From contig CAAGRW010000011.1 of the NCBI GenBank assembly GCA_900772775.1, positions 1 to 13,637 on the forward strand: 13,637 nucleotides of DNA, given 5' to 3'. This DNA is from Candidatus Rifleibacteriota bacterium. GTDB taxonomy: Bacteria; Vulcanimicrobiota; Xenobia; Xenobiales; Xenobiaceae. Position numbers and translations under genes: made by a program. This document shows, one piece after another, positions 6,885 to 13,637 of the stretch. Positions within the stretch are counted from its first letter, which is position 1. Every line of letters begins with the position of its first letter. Under the pieces are notes generated by a model that saw only the letters and a list, made by a program, of their open reading frames with translations, was not told where the DNA came from and ran no database searches.

Positions 6885-6910
6885 AAATACGACTAAAAAA
6901 GTAGTATATT
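6885..6910 (+). promoter_or_regulatory. Predicted promoter and operator of the Rrf2 regulator gene
   Basis: TATATT at 6905-6910 is a plausible -10; the -35 is weak (TTAAAA, 6882-6887). Between and across them is an imperfect palindrome, ATACGACT (6887-6894) and AGTAGTAT (6900-6907), with 7 of 8 positions paired and the same GACTAAAA core as the cysK box. The placement suggests autorepression, as is known for IscR. Confidence 0.65.
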
Positions 6911-6946
6911 ATAGGAGAGATAACTCAAATATAAGGATTTACATTT

Positions 6947-7390
6947 ATGAAAATTTCTACTCGAGGACGTTACGGTCTGCGCATATTAATAGATATAGCT
7001 TTATACGATTTGGCCTCCAAACCGCGCATGGTGCGCGAAATAGCCGAAAATCAAGGTATATCAGAAAAATATATTAGCCACTTAATTATCGACTTGCGCA
7101 AAGCCGGTTTTATAAAGTCTATTCGTGGAGCCGGCGGCGGTTATCGTTTAGCTAAATCTCCTCAACAAATCAAGCTTTCAGACATCATAGAAGTAATGGA
7201 AGGGCCGATCAATTTAGTTAGTTGTGCAGAAAAGAACAAAATATGCCAACGTTCGGCTTTGTGTCCAGCTAAAGATATTTGGCAGCAAATTTCTCAAGAA
7301 TTTCGGGCAGTATTAGCCAAATATACTTTGCAAGATTTTCTCGATCAATATATGACTAATGGAGAGCGCTTCCTAGACTATTGTATTTAG
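6947..7390 (+). CDS. Rrf2 family transcriptional regulator, IscR-like with three Cys
   Basis: The 147-residue product opens with MKISTRGRYGLRIL, the classic Rrf2 start. A winged helix-turn-helix spans about 10-70, with MVREIAENQGISEKYISHLI as HTH and GAGGGYRLAK (61-70) as wing. A dimerisation helix follows. C93, C100 and C106 (CX6CX5C) match the [2Fe-2S] ligand cluster of IscR (CX5CX5C in E. coli). The B. subtilis CymR type, which also regulates cysteine genes, lacks this triad. I therefore call it an Fe-S or redox-sensing Rrf2 protein. Divergence from cysK and the shared GACTAAAA boxes point to cysK and its own gene as targets. AAGGA lies about 9 nt before the ATG. No isc/suf genes are visible nearby. 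Confidence 0.95.
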   Translation: MKISTRGRYGLRILIDIALYDLASKPRMVREIAENQGISEKYISHLIIDLRKAGFIKSIRGAGGGYRLAKSPQQIKLSDIIEVMEGPINLVSCAEKNKICQRSALCPAKDIWQQISQEFRAVLAKYTLQDFLDQYMTNGERFLDYCI

Positions 7391-7415
7391 AATCAGGCTT
7401 TATATATCATAAATA

Positions 7416-7466
7416 AACAAATCCTCGGCTCTGCTCCTTAAAGAGGAAAAGATCCGAGGATTTGTT
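7416..7466. terminator. Hairpin terminator between the Rrf2 gene and the kinase gene
   Basis: AACAAATCCTCGG (7416-7428) pairs perfectly with CCGAGGATTTGTT (7454-7466). The T-rich tail is better on the minus strand (TTTATTTATGA after the stem), so it probably terminates the kinase transcript and may also stop the convergent regulator transcript. Confidence 0.78.
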
Positions 7467-7519
7467 GCGTAGCACGCTACTTTACAGCATGGCAATATTT
7501 CAAGCCATATCTATACTTG

Positions 7520-9508
7520 TTACCAAGGGAAGAGCATTAAAGCTACAGACTTTGTCCAATAAGCGACAGCCTGATCCCATTTACCACGCTGATAGTAAAG
7601 GGTGCCTAAGTTGTGGTAGACATGCCAGAACTTAGGGTTGAGTTGTACAACTTTATCCCATTCCAAACAGGCCAACTCAATCTTGCCTTGCTCTAAGTAA
7701 GCTTCACCTAAATTGTAATAGGCTTGCCAGTAGCGGCTATTGATTCCAGCTACTCGCTGCCACTCAACTACAGCCGCTTCGATCTGAGCTCGTTGATAAT
7801 AATAGGTATTACCTAAATTCCAGTGAGCAGGCCAATGCTGATCTTCAAATTGGACGGTCTTCTGCCATTGGTTAATAGCTTCATCAAATTGAGATAAATA
7901 GAAATAGGCATTACCTAAATTGTAGTGAGCTTGCCAGAAACCATATTTGGCTTGAGTGGCTTTTTCCCATTCGGGAATGGCCAATTCAACTTCGCCTCGG
8001 TCGTAGTGCAAATTGCCCAAATTGTATCTAGCTTCAGCGAAATCAGGGTTGACTTCTAAGCACTTTTGCCACAACTCCACAGCGCTGTCGACTTCGCCAT
8101 CTTCCATATGCATACTGCCTATATTGTAAAGGGCAATAGCAAACTGAGGATCGAGCTCTAAAGCCTTATTCCAATAATCTTTAGCTTCTTCTTTGCGTCC
8201 TTTGCGATAGTAGGCATTGCCCAAATTGTAAAGAACTTCGGCGAACTGAGGGTTGAGAATTAAAGCTTTTTGCCATTCTTCAATAGCTGAATCGAGCTTA
8301 CCTAAGCGGAAATAGCCATTACCTAAATTGTAATAGGCGGGAGCGAACTTAGGATTGAGAACGGTAACTGTACGATATTCCTCGATAGATTCTTCAATTT
8401 CACCGTTGCGATAATGGGCTGAACCTAAGTTGTAGTGGGCCACAAAGTTGTTGGGGTTCAAATCGACAGCTTTACCATACTCGGTAATAGCGTCACGCAA
8501 GCGGCCCATGCCGTCTAAAGCTGTACCTAAATTGTTGTGGGTAAGAGCGTTGTAAGGATCGAGGCCGGTGGCTTTATTCCACTCCATAACGGCCAAGTCC
8601 AACTTGCCTTGCTTATAGTAGTTGTTACCTAAAATATTGTGCAAAGCAGCTTCGGAAGGACTGATCTTGCTGACATTGCTAGGCTCTTCGCCAGCGCCTT
8701 CGATTTGCAAATCTTTGATTAAATCGGTAACGGTTTGATAACGCTCTGCCGGATCTTTTTTCAAACAACGCAAAATAGCTTGTTCCACATTGCGCGGAAT
8801 AGCCATATTGTAAGTTGTGGGTGGCTCGGGCTCTTTGGTTAAGTGGAGCTGAATAACGGCAGGAAGGTTGTCGGCAATAAAAGGTACACGCCCAGCCATC
8901 ATCTCATAGAGCAAAATACCCAAGGAGTAAATATCGGCGCGGCGATCAACTTTTTCACCACGGGCTTGCTCAGGAGAGAAATAGAAGCATGAGCCTATAA
9001 CTTGGCCCGGCTGAGTGAGAGTTTGCGAAGCTTCTACCCAAGCGATACCGAAATCGCCAACTTTCACATCACCATTGTCGGTAACCATAATGTTGCCCGG
9101 CTTGACGTCGCGGTGGACAATACCGTGCTGGTGAGCATAATCTAAAGCCCGAGCGGCGGGAATGAAAATTTGCAAAGCCTCCTCTACGCTGAGGTGGCCA
9201 TGCTCCTTCATATATTTATCTAAAGAAACGCCCTGAATAAACTCGAAGACTAAGAAATAGATGCCTTCGTGTTCGTTAATGTCGTAAATTGCGGTAATAT
9301 TGGGGTGATTTAAACGCGCCGCAGCCTGAGCTTCGCGAATAAAGCGATCTTTGCACTCAGGGTTGCCAACTAATTGTTGAGAGAGAATTTTGATAGCGAC
9401 AGAACGGTTCAACAAAGGATCGTGTCCTTTGTAGACGACGCCCATTCCGCCTCGTCCCAACTCTTCTATAATGTGGTAGCGACCGATAGTCGCACTAACC
9501 ATTGTCAT
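7520..9508 (-). CDS. Cytosolic Hanks-type Ser/Thr protein kinase fused to 11 TPRs
   Basis: The 662-residue product has an N-terminal PknB-like kinase domain (about 9-268). All catalytic elements are present: Gly loop GRGGMG (18-23), VAIK with Lys40, Glu59 in helix C, HRDVKPGN (132-139), DFG (152-154) and SPE (178-180, in place of APE). After a linker of about 18 residues come eleven TPR units of 34 residues (287-662; the ninth has 35), most with the YNLGNAYY signature and unusually many Trp. There is no membrane segment, PASTA domain or signal peptide, so it is probably soluble, with the TPRs recruiting substrates or self-assembling. The ATG at 9506-9508 follows GGAG at 11 nt. It lies 166 bp downstream of the radical SAM gene and may share its transcript. 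Targets are unknown. Confidence 0.95.
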   Translation of the reverse strand: MTMVSATIGRYHIIEELGRGGMGVVYKGHDPLLNRSVAIKILSQQLVGNPECKDRFIREAQAAARLNHPNITAIYDINEHEGIYFLVFEFIQGVSLDKYMKEHGHLSVEEALQIFIPAARALDYAHQHGIVHRDVKPGNIMVTDNGDVKVGDFGIAWVEASQTLTQPGQVIGSCFYFSPEQARGEKVDRRADIYSLGILLYEMMAGRVPFIADNLPAVIQLHLTKEPEPPTTYNMAIPRNVEQAILRCLKKDPAERYQTVTDLIKDLQIEGAGEEPSNVSKISPSEAALHNILGNNYYKQGKLDLAVMEWNKATGLDPYNALTHNNLGTALDGMGRLRDAITEYGKAVDLNPNNFVAHYNLGSAHYRNGEIEESIEEYRTVTVLNPKFAPAYYNLGNGYFRLGKLDSAIEEWQKALILNPQFAEVLYNLGNAYYRKGRKEEAKDYWNKALELDPQFAIALYNIGSMHMEDGEVDSAVELWQKCLEVNPDFAEARYNLGNLHYDRGEVELAIPEWEKATQAKYGFWQAHYNLGNAYFYLSQFDEAINQWQKTVQFEDQHWPAHWNLGNTYYYQRAQIEAAVVEWQRVAGINSRYWQAYYNLGEAYLEQGKIELACLEWDKVVQLNPKFWHVYHNLGTLYYQRGKWDQAVAYWTKSVALMLFPW
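7523..8650 (-). repeat. Eleven tandem 102-bp units encoding TPRs
   Basis: The kinase C-terminus is built of eleven units of 34 codons (one with 35), recognisable in DNA by the recurring complement of a YNLGN-encoding segment (CCTAAATTGTA-like). The units have diverged in sequence but remain in phase, running to the last residues of the protein with no separate capping helix. Confidence 0.88.
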
Positions 9509-9674
9509 GTACTGCCCGGCTCCTTAGCAGAATTTAAGCCCGCTTACAGAACGAATCTGCCTTTTTCCATAAAAAAACAAAAAAAACAAACGACAGCAAG
9601 CGCAGTAAGCCTTGGCTACATTCCACCAAGAAGGCCGAACTTCCTACTATAGAGACAGCTGCCCCCAAGCTTCT

Positions 9675-11042
9675 CTACATCTCTTCACGAGCTGGATTGT
9701 GAGAACCTATGCGCAAATGAGGGCACTCGCGCTTCAGAGTTTCGATAAAAGCCGGAACTCCAATAGCTTTTTCGACTGGCGGATCGATTTGAGTAAAAAG
9801 CCAATCAGGATCGATATTTAAGTTGCGCAATTGCACCATATTAACATCGAGATCGTTAAACATTTTGACTAAAGCTTCAATTTCTCTGGGAGTGTCAGTT
9901 AAACCGGGAAGTAAAAGCAAATTGACGGAGATCCAGACGCCATGCTCGCGTCCCAGCTTAATAGTTTGCAAAACGTCAGCAAACTTATAACCACGAGGCT
10001 GGTAGTAGCCATTATAGGTGTCTTCTCTGGCTGAGCACATAGAAACACGCATAGAAGTGAGACCAGCTTCAAAAAGCTTGAGAGCATTTTGAGGCAAAGA
10101 CCCGTTAGAATTCATATGCAAGGTGCCTTTGTCGGTATGTTGACGAATGATCTTAACCGCTTCGGCTGCCCTAGCCGCTTGCAACAAAGGCTCACCTTCG
10201 CACCCTTGACCAAAAGTGAAAATGGGACGTTCAGCCCGACCGATATGAAAGAGTCCCAGTTCTACAATCTCTTCCACCGAAGGAGTAAAGTTTAAGCGAA
10301 TTTGTGGAGAAGGCGGCGCTCCGTCAGGCTGTTTAGATATACAACCACGGCAGCCGGCATTGCATTGAGGAGAAATAGGTGAAGCGCCTTCCCAACGTCC
10401 ATAGAAAATATTTTGTGCATTGTAGCATCCGTACTCTTTAGCACAAATTTCTAATTGTCCCAACAGACGATTGTTGGGAAAGCGCTCCTTTACTTCTTGG
10501 ATACACTCATCCAACTCAGGTAAAGCATATTTGCAAGGATCCCAACGAGGATTATTTTCTGTTTGTACAGCGGCACACCAAAGCTGACCATGATGCGAAA
10601 AAACTGCTGTATAACCGAAAATAGGCAATGTCTCGGAACCAGCTTCTACTTCCCAAGCCGGCAATAAAGTTCTAGTCCAACCGGAAGGCAACTGAGCTGC
10701 CAAAACACAAGCACTTTCACAAATTAAAGGCTCATTGTCGGTGCTTTCCCCTACTTCCCAGGCCAGAGGCAACCGACCAGGCAAATATTGCAATTGTGCC
10801 GTTTCCGGCAACGGCGAAAGTTCGTCGCGGTGGGGCGGACGTATAGTCATGCCGCTGCGAGCAGCAGCCCGCAAACCGGGCTCATCCCAAAATTGTCCTT
10901 CTTCGTCAGAACATACTAACGCCCAAGCCGCTTCAGTAGGAGTTGCATTTTTTTTATTCGCAGCTTCCGCATTTTTGCGTTTACCGAAGGCAGATGATGA
11001 AGTATGTTTATTCTTACCTTTGGAATTGTTCGATTTGCTCAT
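9675..11042 (-). CDS. Radical SAM protein of unknown substrate
   Basis: The 455-residue product carries the radical SAM [4Fe-4S] motif CNAGCRGC (C227, C231, C234; CX3CX2C). It is followed by an SAM-contacting GQGCEGEPLL (278-287, a GGE-type motif), a HMNSNGS strand (309-315) and the VNLLLLPGLTDT segment (373-384) typical of the barrel. Residues 1-33 are basic and Lys/Asn/Ser-rich. Residues 34-220 form an extra N-terminal domain with several Cys (C108, C112, C156, C170, C180, C200, C206) that could hold another metal site. No SPASM-like C-terminal Cys cluster is evident. The gene begins 31 bp after rho, so the two are likely co-transcribed. Such enzymes act by a 5'-deoxyadenosyl radical; the reaction here cannot be inferred. 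A methylase or peptide/RNA-modifying role is possible. Confidence 0.92.
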   Translation of the reverse strand: MSKSNNSKGKNKHTSSSAFGKRKNAEAANKKNATPTEAAWALVCSDEEGQFWDEPGLRAAARSGMTIRPPHRDELSPLPETAQLQYLPGRLPLAWEVGESTDNEPLICESACVLAAQLPSGWTRTLLPAWEVEAGSETLPIFGYTAVFSHHGQLWCAAVQTENNPRWDPCKYALPELDECIQEVKERFPNNRLLGQLEICAKEYGCYNAQNIFYGRWEGASPISPQCNAGCRGCISKQPDGAPPSPQIRLNFTPSVEEIVELGLFHIGRAERPIFTFGQGCEGEPLLQAARAAEAVKIIRQHTDKGTLHMNSNGSLPQNALKLFEAGLTSMRVSMCSAREDTYNGYYQPRGYKFADVLQTIKLGREHGVWISVNLLLLPGLTDTPREIEALVKMFNDLDVNMVQLRNLNIDPDWLFTQIDPPVEKAIGVPAFIETLKRECPHLRIGSHNPAREEM

Positions 11043-11073
11043 TTTCTATACTACCCGCCAACTATATGCCGTT

Positions 11074-13095
11074 TTATCCTACAGTTTGACTGGAGCTCAC
11101 AGAGGAAGGCTCTTTAGTCTTATTCTTTTTAAAACGCCCCAGGAAGTCCTGATTATCAGTGGTTTTCTTAAGATTTTCCAGCATAACGATAGTTGGGTCA
11201 CGATCTCCAGCATAACTATCCAGCGTGTGCCTCAAAAGTGTCATAGTAGAAAGAGTAGTAGCATCTTGCAAATATTCATCATGGCGCGTACTGCTCTTCT
11301 TAATGTCAATAGCAGGATAGATACGTCTTTCGGCCAGCTTGCGAGAGAGACAAATCTCGTTATTACCAGTGCCTTTAAACTCTTCGAAAATAACTTCATC
11401 CATGCGAGAGCCAGTCTCAACTAAAGCAGTAGCCACAATAGTCAAGCTGCCTCCGTTTTCGAACTTACGAGCCGATCCGAAGAAATGTTTGGGAATACGT
11501 AAAGCCGAAATATCTAAACCACCGGACAAAGTGCGTCCCGAATTGGGTGTAGCGTTGTTGCAAGCACGTCCCAATCTGGTCAGAGAGTCGAATAAAATAA
11601 CTACATCTTTACCCAATTCTGTTAAACGTCTGGCTCTTTCTAAAACTAATTGAGTAATGAAAGCGTGATTTTCAGGTTCTTCATCAAAAGTAGAGGCCAC
11701 AACTTCACCTTTTATGGAGCGTTCCATATCAGTTACTTCTTCAGGACGTTCATCGATTAAAAGAGCCATCAACACAGTATCAGGGTAGTTGGTAGCAATA
11801 CCAGCTGCAATCTTTTTCAAACAAATAGTTTTACCAGCTTTAGGAGGGGCCACAATTAAAGAGCGCTGTCCCTTACCAATAGGAGCGAAAAGATCGATCA
11901 TACGAGCTGTCATATCACCGCTGGAAGTTTCCAAGCTATAACGCTCGTTGGGGAAAATGGGCACTAATTCATCAAAAGAGGGACGATGGCTGGCTTTTTC
12001 CACAGGCAAATCATTGATCGAGATAATTCTCTCTAAATCGTAGGAGCGCTCGCCACGTTTGGTAGACCTAACTACGCCACAAATCTTATCGCCGACACGT
12101 AAAGAATATTTTTTAATTGTTGCATATCCCACATGGACATCATTTGCACTTGGTTTATAGCTGCAACCGCGCAAAAAGCCATAATTTTGTTGTCTAATAT
12201 CTAAAATACCGGTAACAATAGGCACATATTCTTCATGTTCGGCAATAAAATCATCATACTGTTCATCGGAATCGTAGTCTTCATAATAATTGCTGTCGTA
12301 ACGGCCGTAATTATTGTCATTGTTATAACTGACTCGACGAGGCTCATATACATTATTAAAATCGCGACGGACATAGCGCGTATCATCCATATAAGCGGAT
12401 TTTACTTGGCGCTGCTGAGTGTAGCCTTCATCTTCCAGATCATCATAATCGGTTTCAGCTTCAATATTGCGACGCATCTCAGGCTGAGGCATACGATTTT
12501 TGCGACGTAAGTCGGCTTGTCTCTCAATACTTACACGGGGAATAGAAGGATTCTGGCGCAAACGAGCTGGCTGCCTTACTTCTTCCTCGAGAGAATCTTC
12601 AACTTCGCTAACTTCGCTATCGGCAGAGCGGCTATTGTAAAGATCACGTTGACGCACTGTATATTGCTGCCGTTGCTTGCCCCGTTCTCGACGAGGAGGT
12701 CGATTGCTATATTTATTGTCAGATCCGGAAGAGGCGGAATAAGACTCCGGCTGATTTTCTTCTGTTTTAGGTAAAACAGGTTCGGGATAGACTGTCTCGG
12801 TAGGTTCTTCGGCAGTAAAAGTAGGCTCTTTGCTAACTTCAGTTTCACCGACATACGGCTTGCTCATAATAGCTTTATGTTCGGCAGAATACTGAGGGCG
12901 ACGACCACGACGAACTTTGACTTCGGCAACTTCAGGTAGAACCGTAATGCGCTCCTGATTTTCTAAAATAATACCGATAAGATCTTCATGCTTTAAGCGA
13001 CTTAATTTTGGGCATTTTATATTATTGTTGCGAATAATATCTTGTAGTTGAGTCCTGTTGTAAGAAGTCAACATTTCGAACGTGAGACTTGCCAT
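11074..13095 (-). CDS. rho: Transcription termination factor Rho with large disordered N-terminal insertion
   Basis: The 673-residue product is much longer than typical Rho (about 420). Residues 4-50 form the N-terminal helical bundle (TSYNRTQLQDIIRNNNI). Residues about 55-290 are an insertion: charged, Arg-rich then Tyr/Asp/Asn-rich, clearly disordered. The RNA-binding cold-shock-like fold follows at about 293-365 (NYGFLRG 304-310). The hexameric ATPase has Walker A APPKAGKT (416-423), LLIDERPEEVTDM (445-457), Walker B VVILFDSLTR (498-507) and the R-loop KGTGN with LSRKLAERRIYPAID (574-597). Catalytic residues look intact, so ATP-dependent termination is expected. AGGAG precedes the ATG by 14 nt, longer than usual; an in-frame TAG two codons upstream limits alternatives. 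Similar extensions in other Rho proteins bind RNA or phase-separate. Confidence 0.98.
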   Translation of the reverse strand: MASLTFEMLTSYNRTQLQDIIRNNNIKCPKLSRLKHEDLIGIILENQERITVLPEVAEVKVRRGRRPQYSAEHKAIMSKPYVGETEVSKEPTFTAEEPTETVYPEPVLPKTEENQPESYSASSGSDNKYSNRPPRRERGKQRQQYTVRQRDLYNSRSADSEVSEVEDSLEEEVRQPARLRQNPSIPRVSIERQADLRRKNRMPQPEMRRNIEAETDYDDLEDEGYTQQRQVKSAYMDDTRYVRRDFNNVYEPRRVSYNNDNNYGRYDSNYYEDYDSDEQYDDFIAEHEEYVPIVTGILDIRQQNYGFLRGCSYKPSANDVHVGYATIKKYSLRVGDKICGVVRSTKRGERSYDLERIISINDLPVEKASHRPSFDELVPIFPNERYSLETSSGDMTARMIDLFAPIGKGQRSLIVAPPKAGKTICLKKIAAGIATNYPDTVLMALLIDERPEEVTDMERSIKGEVVASTFDEEPENHAFITQLVLERARRLTELGKDVVILFDSLTRLGRACNNATPNSGRTLSGGLDISALRIPKHFFGSARKFENGGSLTIVATALVETGSRMDEVIFEEFKGTGNNEICLSRKLAERRIYPAIDIKKSSTRHDEYLQDATTLSTMTLLRHTLDSYAGDRDPTIVMLENLKKTTDNQDFLGRFKKNKTKEPSSVSSSQTVG

Positions 13096-13155
13096 ATACT
13101 ATTTGTACACTCCTTCGCTAATCCATTTTTTAACAATACTCTAAGCCAATCCCGA

Positions 13156-13203
13156 GCATTCCGCTATCAAGAATGCCGTAAATTCTGCATATAATACAGA
13201 ATT
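13156..13203 (-). promoter_or_regulatory. Two adjacent perfect hairpins in the rho leader
   Basis: GCATTC (13156-13161) pairs with GAATGC (13171-13176), and AATTCTG (13181-13187) pairs with CAGAATT (13197-13203), both with 9-nt loops. They lie 60-110 bp upstream of the rho start. Rho often controls its own leader, so a role in autoregulation is possible. The second stem also contains TATTAT on the minus strand, which could be a -10 instead. The rest of 13096-13295 is AT-rich with no open gene. Confidence 0.45.
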
Positions 13204-13295
13204 AAAAACAAAAAAACGCCTATGTTTGGGAATATGCTATTATTAGAAATACTCTATTATTTTTTATTTGACAGCTTTTTATTTTTTATCTTTTA

Positions 13296-13637
13296 TTACA
13301 CTGTCAAACGTACTTTTTTTATGGCTACGATTCCAATCGCAGCGAATATGGTAAGTTCTATAAATAGATAAGCAACATTAGGCATTATGTCTGCCCAAGT
13401 TCCAGAAGCAAATATCAGCTTACAAAATCCATCATATAAGTACCAAGTCGGCAGAAAATAGGCAATTTTTTGCATTAAAGCATTATAATCGGCCATAGTA
13501 ACCGGCATAATAAGTACTAAATAAATGAGCGAATTGAGTGCTCCACAAGCCGATTGACTTTTTACAAAAGCGCCCAAAACGATTCCGCTTATGGCAAAAA
13601 TTAGTGATCCCAAACAAATTAAAACAATAAGCGAAAA
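13296..13637 (-). CDS. ABC-2 type transporter permease, C-terminal part (cut by window edge)
   Basis: The reading frame is open from the right edge to its stop, giving 113 residues; the start lies outside the window. The protein is hydrophobic, with segments at its N-terminal end (LIFAISGIVLGAFV), then ALNSLIYLVLIMPVTM, then YFLPTWYLYDGF and a last helix LFIELTIFAAIGIVAI followed by the basic tail KKVRLTV. This order, with the FLP-x-WYLYDG turn before the last membrane helix, is typical of ABC-2 exporter permeases, which work with a separate ATPase. Substrate cannot be inferred. The upstream partner genes are not visible. No clear terminator separates it from rho. Confidence 0.85.
   Translation of the reverse strand, partial: FSLIVLICLGSLIFAISGIVLGAFVKSQSACGALNSLIYLVLIMPVTMADYNALMQKIAYFLPTWYLYDGFCKLIFASGTWADIMPNVAYLFIELTIFAAIGIVAIKKVRLTV

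Noticed and set aside
9509..9674. Possible terminator between the radical SAM and kinase genes
   Set aside because: There is a long T run on the minus strand, but I could not draw a convincing stem directly before it.
10735..11424. 229-codon open frame on the plus strand
   Set aside because: It is antisense to the radical SAM gene and the end of rho, both certain genes, and its translation shows no domain or sensible composition.
13267..13308. TTTGACAG/CTGTCAAA inverted repeat near the ABC permease stop
   Set aside because: One arm is inside the coding end, the loop is 26 nt of AT-rich DNA, and no T tract follows on the minus strand; neither a terminator nor a clear operator.

Overview
The window is bacterial chromosome of moderate-to-low GC, densely packed with short intergenic gaps. 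The gene set is mostly core metabolism and regulation: a CdaA-type diadenylate cyclase fragment, a RibU-like ECF transporter S component, CutA, a TPP riboswitch, CysK, an IscR-like Rrf2 regulator, a cytosolic Ser/Thr kinase fused to TPRs, a radical SAM protein, transcription terminator Rho, and the tail of an ABC-2 permease. This mix occurs in Firmicutes-like and Cyanobacteria/Melainabacteria-like lineages. I cannot place the organism from the sequence alone. There are no transposases, integrases, tRNAs, rRNAs or CRISPR arrays, so this looks like a resident chromosome region rather than a mobile island.

Layout. (1) 4-2100, minus strand: an uncharacterised Cys-rich protein, cutA and a ribU-like gene (8-nt overlap with cutA), then a cdaA reading frame that stops just after its membrane domain. 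(2) 2317-5680, plus strand: a clear TPP aptamer in front of a small helical protein with no evident thiamine role, a terminator, then a large coiled-coil/acidic protein preceded by a perfect 16-bp AT-only inverted repeat. (3) 5711-7466: cysK (minus) diverges from an Rrf2/IscR-like regulator (plus). The shared 210-bp intergenic region carries three copies of a GACTAAAA-type box; one overlaps the predicted cysK -35 and another lies in the regulator's own promoter. Strong hairpins close both outer ends. (4) 7520-13095, minus strand: rho, then a radical SAM gene 31 bp downstream, then a Ser/Thr kinase with 11 C-terminal TPRs. Rho carries a disordered N-terminal insertion of about 240 residues, and its leader has two neighbouring perfect hairpins. 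(5) 13296-13637: the C-terminal part of an ABC-2 type permease, cut by the window edge.

The best-supported regulatory circuit is the cysK/Rrf2 pair: a regulator with the three-Cys [2Fe-2S] signature of IscR, next to boxes closely matching the E. coli type-1 IscR site. The most unusual observations are the TPP riboswitch without a thiamine gene, the apparently broken cdaA, and the enlarged Rho. I saw nothing that amounts to a wholly new multi-gene system.
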